Origin: an uncultured Eubacteriales bacterium
GTDB taxonomy: Bacteria > Bacillota > Clostridia > Oscillospirales > CAG-272
Direction: 5' to 3'
Assembly: GCA_958414825.1 (NCBI GenBank)
Contig: CATYXQ010000050.1
Location: forward strand, 1-14,102
Length of the DNA stretch: 14,102 nt
The translations under genes and the position numbers were made by a program. The stretch's first letter is position 1, and every line of letters begins with the position of its first letter. Of the stretch, positions 6,710-13,087 are shown piece after piece. The notes under the pieces are model-generated. The model ran no database searches. It saw only the letters and a program-made list of their open reading frames with translations, and was not told where the DNA came from.

Positions 6710-8230
6710 TTACTCGTATTTATATTTATATTGCACTTCACTGAGAAGATCCCACAGCAAATTAATCGTGTACACGGCAAAAATCATGGCAATTACAAAA
6801 TCAACCAGCCAAGCCACCTCAAATTTCGGGAAATAGACATAACCACCGGGAGCAGTAGCGTCATTTCTGAGTTTTACCGATTGCACATCGACAACAAAAT
6901 AAAAATACAAAATGCTCATCACAGACATAAGTCCCGCCCACACGCGCATTATAACCGTTTTGCGTGAAAAAACCATATAAAGCGGCTGAGAACTGCTGGA
7001 AGCCTCCGTGACTGTATCCATACCGGTGTGCGTCTTTGTCACTTCTCGGATCACCATCGCAAGCGCAAAGACCGTTGCAAGGAAAGCGATCTGTTCTACC
7101 GCGTTGCAAAGTGCATACGGCAAATACAGCTTTTGAGCCCGCTCGATCTTATGAACAGAATTATACACATACTCGCGGGTAAAGATCAGCATCGCGACAA
7201 AAGTCGCCGAAGAACAAAGCAAATATGCAAATGACGCAATTTTTAACCGTTTTGCTGCCCTCGGCGCATATTTTGCAATTGCAGCCGCAGCCGCAAAGAA
7301 CAAAATCGCAGATAGAAAATCGGGCAGCCAGTTGATCTCATCCACATACAAATCGACCGAAAACAATGCGGCAAAAGATGCAAGCAACATAAAGATATGC
7401 ACGCGGCGCAGAACAAAAAATCCGGTTTTCGGTACAACCTCGGCATCATACAACGCAGCCATGCTGTCCCAAAATTCCGTATGACCGGAAAGATATTTGA
7501 CATAGCGATACATAGAAACAAACCAGATAAGGCCGACAAGCAAAGCAATGCAAAAAGCCAAAGCAATCAGAACCGGCCTAAAATTCAGCATCGTCATCCC
7601 CTCTGGCGTCACATATCCCGTGCTGTCATATGGGACAAGCAGCGTCAGTTCCGGGAGTACCGACATTGCAAACTTGATAACAAAAAATATCGCCGTCAAT
7701 CTTGTATAAATCCAGTCGGCCTGCTGAGAACGCTGTATCTGCCGCCTCTGCGCAAGACGCGAAATCCATCCGACGCGCGCCAAAGCATTCTTTCGCTTTC
7801 TGAAAGTTCCGCGCTTTTTCTTATCCGGACATCCGTATAGAAACGCACCGCCCTCTTGGCGGGCGCCCAGATACACAAGTCCCTGAAACAGCAGATAAAA
7901 TGCGCGCACACCGAATACAACTTCCGCCACCGAAAAACAAAATGAAAAAAGCAAAACAGTAGTCTGCTCGCCGACATTTGCCGCCGTAATCCCAAACATG
8001 AGCAAAAGCGCGGGAATTTTCGCAAAAGAAATCCAAAACATCTGAATCAATGCACCCCTGGCTTCCGCAAGCTCCGGACACAAATCACAGAGCTTTCCGA
8101 TAGCGCCAAGTATAAGAAGATAGCCGATAGCGTCCGGCAATCCATCTATCATATTGATATTTGGATTCAACAGAAAAAACAGACCGACACTCAACATTCC
8201 GAAACGGATCACTTTTCTTCGCTTTTTCAT
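6710..8230 (-). CDS. Multi-pass membrane protein of unknown function, last gene of secA operon
   Basis: I do not recognise this 506-residue protein. Its ATG (8230-8228) overlaps the stop of the upstream membrane gene by 4 bases (ATGA) and is preceded by GGGGAGG, so translation is probably coupled. It starts with a basic MKKRRK and has roughly ten hydrophobic segments, with a long positively charged loop near residues 136-170 (PDKKKRGTFRKRK and RRQIQR). Three units look related: a hydrophobic helix, a short acidic or Asn-containing linker, then L-P/V-D followed by another helix. The Asp residues are D33, D304 and D477; the second and third units are closest (INWLPDFLSAILFFA and VAWLVDFVIAMIFAV). 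No catalytic motif is apparent. Location should be the cytoplasmic membrane. Position behind secA suggests, without proving, a link to envelope or export functions. Confidence 0.8.
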   Translation of the reverse strand: MKKRRKVIRFGMLSVGLFFLLNPNINMIDGLPDAIGYLLILGAIGKLCDLCPELAEARGALIQMFWISFAKIPALLLMFGITAANVGEQTTVLLFSFCFSVAEVVFGVRAFYLLFQGLVYLGARQEGGAFLYGCPDKKKRGTFRKRKNALARVGWISRLAQRRQIQRSQQADWIYTRLTAIFFVIKFAMSVLPELTLLVPYDSTGYVTPEGMTMLNFRPVLIALAFCIALLVGLIWFVSMYRYVKYLSGHTEFWDSMAALYDAEVVPKTGFFVLRRVHIFMLLASFAALFSVDLYVDEINWLPDFLSAILFFAAAAAIAKYAPRAAKRLKIASFAYLLCSSATFVAMLIFTREYVYNSVHKIERAQKLYLPYALCNAVEQIAFLATVFALAMVIREVTKTHTGMDTVTEASSSSQPLYMVFSRKTVIMRVWAGLMSVMSILYFYFVVDVQSVKLRNDATAPGGYVYFPKFEVAWLVDFVIAMIFAVYTINLLWDLLSEVQYKYKYE

Positions 8231-8799
8231 GTAGCCTCCCCGTCAAAACTGATTTTTGCATAAGCGCTGTACAGCATAATCGCGGAATACAACTGCCAAA
8301 ACAGACGAAAAAGAAACAACGGAATTTGAAAATATGCCGAAATATATGCTACAAAATCAACAAAATACAGGCCATCCAGCGTTAAACCGATCAAATAATA
8401 CGCCACACACATCACAATGCAAAACGCCGCTCGCCGACAAATCCGAAAAAGCCCGACCTCACGCGCAAGATCATATACGGCTCGGCAAAGCAGAATATGA
8501 AAAGCAAACCAAAGCAGCATATCTGCATAATTCTGTACTGCCGTATAATTCGTAAGACCGATTCCGAGCGCACCGGCAAGTTTTTCTCCGATTGGAAAAA
8601 AAGCATCGATCAGGCGATAAGCCCCAAGCAGCGCCATCGGCACCGTAAGGTAAAAACTATAGCGAAAATACGCGCCGTAAGGGCGCAACTGCCAAAGCGC
8701 ATATCCCATCATGCAAAAGGCAATCAGATCCGTATACTCAGGGCGAACAAAATTGAGTATGCGCAGCAGATAGCCGATAAACAGTACGCCGAGTCCCAT
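8227..8799 (-). CDS. Small multi-pass membrane protein of unknown function, directly after secA
   Basis: This is a 190-residue, very hydrophobic protein with about six membrane segments, rich in Tyr, Phe and Leu. Its ATG (8799-8797) shares one base with the secA stop codon (TAATG), a classic coupling junction. The only nearby ribosome binding site is a weak GAGG inside the end of secA, so expression probably depends on translation of secA. The N-terminal helix pair (LLRILNFVRPEYTDLIAF) resembles the first helix pair of the following 506-residue protein in having Asn, a short linker, Asp and then a helix, so the two may be distant relatives. No enzyme motif is visible. Function unknown; I infer a role tied to the membrane partner downstream. 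Confidence 0.75.
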   Translation of the reverse strand: MGLGVLFIGYLLRILNFVRPEYTDLIAFCMMGYALWQLRPYGAYFRYSFYLTVPMALLGAYRLIDAFFPIGEKLAGALGIGLTNYTAVQNYADMLLWFAFHILLCRAVYDLAREVGLFRICRRAAFCIVMCVAYYLIGLTLDGLYFVDFVAYISAYFQIPLFLFRLFWQLYSAIMLYSAYAKISFDGEAT

Positions 8800-11552
8800 T
8801 ATTCTGTTTTATCCTCGTTCATGCCGCAGCATTTCTTATACTTTTTCCCGCTCCCACATGGGCACGGATCGTTGCGGCCTACTTTTTGCGCTTTACGGAC
8901 CGGCTCGCGGCGCGTGGGCATTTTGCCGCCTGCAAATCCCTCGATCAGCGGCTTCGCCACCTGCTTGCGCTCAATCGGCGCCTCTTTGCGCGGCAGAGCG
9001 GAAAGAACACGCAGTACCGTTGCTTCTTTGATGTCGGCGATCATATTGTCAAACATATCCGCGCCCTGAATGCGGTATTCCGTGATCGGATTCCGCTGCG
9101 CATATGCGTTCAAACCGATGCTGCCCTTTAATTCATCCATCGCATCGATATGATCCATCCATTTTTCATCTACCGTGCGAAGCAGCAGCGTGCGCTCAAT
9201 TTCCCGCATATCAATTCCGGCTGATTTCCAAAGCGCTTCTCTGTTTTCATAGAGCTTAAATGCCCCCGCAGAAGCTGCATCGGCAAGCTCGGTCTCCTGC
9301 ATCGCACGTATCTGCTCCTCTGTATTCTCCAGCTTGAGCACAGCGCCCGCAAAGCTGGTCAACAGCCCATCGTAATTATAGTGTTCCTCACCGTCATGCC
9401 CGACAAAGGACATAACCATACCGCGCGCAACCGTATCAATCCACTCACGGATCAACCCGCCAAGATCACGTCCCTCAAGCACATCGCGGCGCTGTTTGTA
9501 AATGATCTCGCGCTGCTGATTCATGACATCGTCGTATGTGAGGACGTTCTTTCTCCGATTGAAGTTCTGATCCTCGATTCGTTTCTGTGCCGATTCAATA
9601 TTGTTGGAAAGAATTTTTGCATCAATCGGCGTATCTTCGTCAAGTCCGAGCTTGTCTACCATATTAAACAATCTGTCTCCGCCGAACAGGCGCATTAGAT
9701 CATCCTCAAGAGAAATATAGAACTTAGACTGTCCCGGATCGCCCTGCCGCCCCGAACGACCGCGAAGCTGATTGTCTATCCGACGGCTTTCATGGCGCTC
9801 GGTACCCAAGATAAACAAACCGCCGGCTTCTCTGACACGATCCGCCTCCGGTTTGATTTCTTCTTTGTACTTTTCATAGAGTTCTGAGAAAGTCTTGCGG
9901 GCTCCGAGCACAGCTTCATCCTCCGTATGCGCGCTGCCGGTCGAAAGCATGATGAGTTCTTCATCAATCCCCATCTTTCGCATCTCGGACTTCGCCAAAA
10001 ACTCAGGATTGCCGCCGAGCATAATATCCGTACCGCGCCCGGCCATATTGGTCGAAATTGTAACCGCGCCGAATTTTCCGGCCTGCGCGACAATCTCCGC
10101 TTCTTTTTCATGATGCTTTGCGTTGAGGACAACGTGCGCAATGCCGTTTTTCTTCAGTTCGGCCGACAATTCTTCACTTTTTTCAATTGAAACCGTACCG
10201 ACCAAAACCGGCTGTCCCTTTTCATGACACTCAATAATTTTCTGCACAATCGCACGATATTTTCCGGCGCGGGTCTTATATACCGCATCCGAAAAATCAT
10301 TGCGAATCATCGGGCGATTCGTCGGAACTACGACAACGTCGAGGTTATAAATCTCACGAAATTCAGTCTCCTCGGTCAAAGCGGTACCGGTCATGCCCGA
10401 CAGCTTTTTATACAGACGGAAATAGTTCTGGAATGTGATAGTCGCGAGCGTCTTGGATTCTTTTTCAACGTTCACATGCTCCTTGGCCTCAATTGCCTGA
10501 TGCAATCCATTATTGTAGCGACGCCCGGGCATAAGGCGTCCGGTAAACGCATCCACAATGATAACCTCGCCGCCCTTGACCACATAGTCCACGTCCCGCT
10601 TCATAATACCGTGCGCGCGAATAGCCTGATTGACATGGTGTGCAAGCGTAGAATTGGCGGGGTCGGCATAATCTTCCAAATTAAAATAGGCTTCTGCTTT
10701 GGCAATGCCGCTCGCCGTCAAGACAACCGTGCGCGCCTTTTCATCCACAACATAATCAGCATCGGCAGAGATTTCCTCAATCTCCTGCTTATCATCGGTT
10801 TCCTTAATCACCATTTTTTTCAAGGTACGTGCAAAGCGCTCGGCAATCTCATACATTTCAGTTGATTTTTCGCCCTCGCCTGAAATAATCAGCGGCGTGC
10901 GCGCTTCATCAATCAAAATAGAGTCAACCTCGTCCACAATGGCAAAACTGTGACCGCGCTGCACCATCTGAGACTTATACACAACCATATTATCGCGCAA
11001 ATAATCAAAACCAAATTCATTGTTGGTTCCGTATGTGATATCGGCCTGGTAGGCCTTGTGCTTTTCATTCGGCATCTGCCCGTGTACGACAAGTCCGGTT
11101 TTAAGACCCAAGAACTCATATACACGCCCCATTTCTTCGCTGTCGCGCCGCGCCAGATAATCATTTACCGTTACGATATGCACGCCGTCACCGGTCAGTG
11201 CGTTCAGATATGCCGGCATGGTCGCAACTAACGTTTTGCCCTCGCCGGTTTTCATTTCGGCGATTCGCCCCTGATGCAAAATAATACCGCCGAGGATCTG
11301 TACATAAAACGGGCGTTTGCCAAGCACACGCCAGTCCGCCTCACGCACAAGCGCGAAAGCGTCCGGCAAAATGTCATCCAGCGTTTCACCGCCGGCCAAC
11401 CGCTCTTTGAGTACTGCCGTCTGTGCGCGGAGTTCATCCTCTCCCATTGCCTCATATTTCGGCGCAAGCGCATCGACCATGTCCGCCGTCACTTTCAGTT
11501 TTTTGATCTGATGGTCGCTGTAGGTTCCAAATACTTTTGCAAAAAGTCCCAT
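8799..11552 (-). CDS. secA: Protein translocase ATPase SecA
   Basis: SecA drives export of unfolded preproteins through the SecYEG channel by ATP hydrolysis, acting in the cytoplasm and at the membrane. The product is 917 residues, a normal length. Visible parts include the N-terminal helicase-like domain with Walker A MKTGEGKT (100-107), NEFGFDYLRDNM (178-189) and Walker B VDEVD (206-210). The preprotein cross-linking insertion follows (from about 225). The second helicase domain has TNMAGRGTDI (near 500) and QLRGRSGRQGDPG (near 600). The C-terminal zinc motif has Cys 897, 899, 908 and 909 (CPCGSGKKYKKCC), which in E. coli binds SecB and lipids. The start ATG 11552 has GGAGGA 10 bases upstream. 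It is the first gene of a minus-strand operon with two membrane proteins, an unusual neighbourhood since secA is often followed by prfB in Firmicutes. Confidence 0.99.
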   Translation of the reverse strand: MGLFAKVFGTYSDHQIKKLKVTADMVDALAPKYEAMGEDELRAQTAVLKERLAGGETLDDILPDAFALVREADWRVLGKRPFYVQILGGIILHQGRIAEMKTGEGKTLVATMPAYLNALTGDGVHIVTVNDYLARRDSEEMGRVYEFLGLKTGLVVHGQMPNEKHKAYQADITYGTNNEFGFDYLRDNMVVYKSQMVQRGHSFAIVDEVDSILIDEARTPLIISGEGEKSTEMYEIAERFARTLKKMVIKETDDKQEIEEISADADYVVDEKARTVVLTASGIAKAEAYFNLEDYADPANSTLAHHVNQAIRAHGIMKRDVDYVVKGGEVIIVDAFTGRLMPGRRYNNGLHQAIEAKEHVNVEKESKTLATITFQNYFRLYKKLSGMTGTALTEETEFREIYNLDVVVVPTNRPMIRNDFSDAVYKTRAGKYRAIVQKIIECHEKGQPVLVGTVSIEKSEELSAELKKNGIAHVVLNAKHHEKEAEIVAQAGKFGAVTISTNMAGRGTDIMLGGNPEFLAKSEMRKMGIDEELIMLSTGSAHTEDEAVLGARKTFSELYEKYKEEIKPEADRVREAGGLFILGTERHESRRIDNQLRGRSGRQGDPGQSKFYISLEDDLMRLFGGDRLFNMVDKLGLDEDTPIDAKILSNNIESAQKRIEDQNFNRRKNVLTYDDVMNQQREIIYKQRRDVLEGRDLGGLIREWIDTVARGMVMSFVGHDGEEHYNYDGLLTSFAGAVLKLENTEEQIRAMQETELADAASAGAFKLYENREALWKSAGIDMREIERTLLLRTVDEKWMDHIDAMDELKGSIGLNAYAQRNPITEYRIQGADMFDNMIADIKEATVLRVLSALPRKEAPIERKQVAKPLIEGFAGGKMPTRREPVRKAQKVGRNDPCPCGSGKKYKKCCGMNEDKTE

Positions 11553-11599
11553 TCCTATAGTTTCCTCCGCTGTCTGCGTGAAATTTTCATGAACACTTT

Positions 11600-11605
11600 A
11601 TTATA
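11600..11605 (-). promoter_or_regulatory. Possible -10 box of the secA promoter
   Basis: On the minus strand TATAAT stands 47 bases before the secA start codon, which would give a leader of about 40 bases. No good -35 box is found at 16-18 bases, so the assignment rests on the -10 match in an AT-rich stretch. Confidence 0.35.
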
Positions 11606-11697
11606 CAACATTTATTTATAATATACCATAGTATTTTAGAATTTTGTCCTGTACTTTCTCAAAATTCACAATAAAATCATATTTAACCGTCCCGATA

Positions 11698-11726
11698 TTG
11701 CGCTTTTCCAAAATTCATGATACAAT
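11698..11726 (+). promoter_or_regulatory. Probable promoter of trmL
   Basis: The box TACAAT (11721-11726) is preceded by TGA, giving an extended -10, and TTGCGC (11698-11703) stands 17 bases upstream as a weak -35. Transcription should start near 11733, about 25 bases before the trmL start codon. Confidence 0.55.
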
Positions 11727-11757
11727 CAAATCATTGAAAATCAACGGAGAGAATTGT

Positions 11758-12249
11758 ATGAACAGCATCAACATCGTCCTTTTAGAACCGGAAATTCCGC
11801 AGAATACAGGCAATATCGCGCGCACCTGCGCCGCCACCGGAGCCGCGCTGCATCTGATTCGGCCGCTCGGCTTTGAAATCGACGATAAAAAGCTAAAGCG
11901 CGCCGGTCTGGATTATTGGGATGAACTCGATATTTCCTATTACGATAATCTGGACGAGTTTCTTGTAAAAAATCCAAATGCGGAAATTTTTTATTACAGT
12001 ACCAAAGCACCGCGCGCCTACACCGAAATCCGTTATCCGCGTCCCGTTTTTTTGATGTTCGGAAAAGAAACAAAGGGCCTTCCCGAAGAATTGCTTGAAT
12101 CGCATCTCGACCATACGGTGCGCATTCCCATGCGCAGCCATCTGAGAAGTTTAAATCTTTCAAACTCGGTCGCGGTCGGCGTTTATGAGGTTCTTCGCCA
12201 ACACGGCTTTGACGGTTTGAGCGAAGCCGGAAAATACGGACAGTCATAA
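11758..12249 (+). CDS. trmL: tRNA (cytidine(34)-2'-O)-methyltransferase TrmL
   Basis: TrmL is a SPOUT-fold enzyme that methylates the 2'-O of the wobble nucleotide (C34 or cmnm5U34) of leucine tRNAs using S-adenosylmethionine. The 163-residue length is typical. Visible motifs are IVLLEPEIPQNTGNIARTC (residues 6-24, SPOUT motif 1), AGLDYW (49-54), FGKETKGLP (101-109, motif 2) and IPMRSHLRSLNLSNSVAVG (123-141, motif 3, which forms the knotted SAM site). The ATG at 11758 is chosen because GGAGAG lies 6 bases upstream and the conserved region begins right there; an in-frame ATG at 11644 would add an AT-rich promoter region. It is transcribed divergently from secA and appears to be a single-gene unit. 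The sequence after it seems to be disrupted. Confidence 0.95.
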   Translation: MNSINIVLLEPEIPQNTGNIARTCAATGAALHLIRPLGFEIDDKKLKRAGLDYWDELDISYYDNLDEFLVKNPNAEIFYYSTKAPRAYTEIRYPRPVFLMFGKETKGLPEELLESHLDHTVRIPMRSHLRSLNLSNSVAVGVYEVLRQHGFDGLSEAGKYGQS

Positions 12250-12325
12250 ATACGGCAAATACCGCCCCAAAAGAGGCTCAATACGCGCACAATCGCCGAA
12301 GGGCGTAAACGATCTTTTCAAAAAT

Positions 12326-12343
12326 AAAATTCCCCCGCTTTTA
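12326..12343 (+). other. Apparent left half of the trmL terminator, cut at a junction
   Basis: AAAATTCCCCCGCTTTTA looks like the first arm and loop of a host terminator: compare the intact one at 2546-2591, with a C-run, a T loop and a G-run. The expected GCGGGGGAATTTT does not follow; instead the sequence reads GACGGGTGCTCG, which pairs for only about 4 bp. This may mark where later-acquired DNA begins. Confidence 0.35.
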
Positions 12344-12425
12344 GACGGGTGCTCGTAAGACAGTAATCCATCAAAAATTACGAATTACGGCATCTGTCTG
12401 ACAGGGTTGGAAAACAAACGAACAT

Positions 12426-12464
12426 ACGGCATTCGGCTTCGGCTGGATGCCGTTGTTTGTTTTT
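12426..12464 (+). terminator. Terminator with UUCG tetraloop, without an obvious gene before it
   Basis: ACGGCATTCGGC (12426-12437) and GCTGGATGCCGT (12442-12453) form a 12-bp stem, two pairs being G-T, capped by a C(TTCG)G tetraloop and followed by TGTTTGTTTTT. The A-rich AAAACAAAC before it pairs with the T-run. This is a textbook intrinsic terminator. The nearest upstream gene, trmL, ends 176 bases before, so it may end a small RNA or leader, or be left over from an element's former gene. Confidence 0.75.
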
Positions 12465-12748
12465 GGGGCAAAAAAGCCTTGTTTTATGCCCTGTATGGCA
12501 GGGTTAGTGATACGGGTGAAATAGTTGCCGTTTTCGTGATAAAACCCTATAAAACAGCGAATCACGGCATAGTGAATGTTCTTCGCTATGCCGTGTAAGT
12601 CTTTACGAATCCGCAAGCAATCCCACGAAACCGTTAAGCCGATAGCTGCACTTTCGATGCAGAGTACGCAAAACGCCGCTAAAATCGTTATATTGCTCTT
12701 GGTTCATAGAAAAGTTACACTTTAATGCGGTAAATTTCGGTGAACCTA
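12465..12748. other. Structured, probably non-coding DNA before the phosphotransferase cassette
   Basis: No gene is supported. Short open frames on both strands run through strong hairpins and lack ribosome binding sites. Inverted repeats are frequent: CCCTG/CAGGG near 12500, AGGGTT/AACCCT across 12505-12548, the hairpin at 12563-12595, and CTGCA/TGCAG near 12650. The stretch gives the impression of a conserved accessory segment rather than decayed host DNA. Confidence 0.4.
12563..12595. repeat. Strong hairpin, inverted repeat
   Basis: CACGGCATAG (12563-12572) and CTATGCCGTG (12586-12595) are perfect complements. Inside them four more pairs (one G-T) close a 5-base loop, for a 14-bp stem in all. 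No T-run follows, so it is not a typical terminator. The GGCAT core also occurs in the UUCG hairpin upstream. Confidence 0.6.
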
Positions 12749-12778
12749 TTGAAAAATGCCACATCTATATGCTATAAT
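12749..12778 (+). promoter_or_regulatory. Strong sigma-A promoter of the small-protein / phosphotransferase unit
   Basis: TTGAAA (12749-12754) and TATAAT (12773-12778) are 18 bases apart, and TGC before the -10 makes it an extended -10. Transcription should start near 12785, about 33 bases before the first start codon. Confidence 0.8.
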
Positions 12779-12793
12779 GTGTGTACACACATT
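12776..12793. promoter_or_regulatory. Perfect 18-bp palindrome over the -10 box and start point, candidate operator
   Basis: AATGTGTGTACACACATT equals its own reverse complement. It covers the last half of the -10 box and the predicted transcription start, where a bound dimeric repressor would block initiation. No matching regulator gene is visible in the window, so it may lie beyond the right edge or elsewhere. Confidence 0.6.
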
Positions 12794-12817
12794 GAATATG
12801 AATGGGGGGTACGGCAG

Positions 12818-13066
12818 ATGAAAAAGTTGCTGTCTTGTGAGTTTAACATGGATAGCGGTTGTGTGGAACTGAAATTTAACGATGGCAGTATGATTGCCAT
12901 TAACTGCACCGCCGTAGAGAATGAAATTGCTGACAATATGTATCAGTGGTCAGAGCTTGATTATCTTATCTACAATGACCCGTTGACGTATGCCGACCTC
13001 GTTTTGAATGGCGATCCGGAGGCGTATCTCAATTCAGTCACCGAGTACAAGCCTTTAGATTTTTGA
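12818..13066 (+). CDS. Small acidic protein, probably DUF6061-like
   Basis: This 82-residue protein starts at ATG 12818, with GGGGGG (12804-12809) 8 bases upstream; an in-frame ATG at 12740 lies before the promoter and is excluded. The sequence begins MKKLLSCEFNMDSGCVELKF and has NDGSMIAINC, then an acidic segment with WSELDYLIYNDPLTYADLVLNG and EAYLNSVTEYKPLDF. From memory it resembles the small proteins annotated DUF6061 in gut Firmicutes, often found in accessory regions; I could not check this. There is no signal peptide, membrane segment or catalytic motif. It is the first gene of a two-gene unit with the phosphotransferase, which starts 21 bases after it. Function unknown. Confidence 0.8.
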   Translation: MKKLLSCEFNMDSGCVELKFNDGSMIAINCTAVENEIADNMYQWSELDYLIYNDPLTYADLVLNGDPEAYLNSVTEYKPLDF

Positions 13067-13087
13067 TTTTATATATGGGAGAGAACA

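Noticed and set aside
7397..7840. 147-codon frame antisense to the 506-residue membrane protein
   Set aside because: The minus-strand protein has a clear start, coupling and membrane pattern; the antisense product is basic and featureless.
8497..9069. 190-codon frame antisense to the secA end and the small membrane gene
   Set aside because: It overlaps two genes with well-placed starts and has a low-complexity, Arg/Ser-rich translation typical of a shadow frame.
10224..10865. Long open frame antisense to secA (213 codons)
   Set aside because: SecA is unmistakable on the other strand; codon bias there leaves long antisense frames open. No start signal is present.
12407..12598. 63-codon plus-strand open frame after trmL
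   Set aside because: It starts with TTG without a spaced ribosome binding site and contains the UUCG terminator and a second strong hairpin, so it is better read as non-coding.
12371..12616. 81-codon minus-strand open frame
   Set aside because: It covers the same hairpins as the plus-strand frame, has no convincing ribosome binding site, and reads as a shadow of structured DNA.
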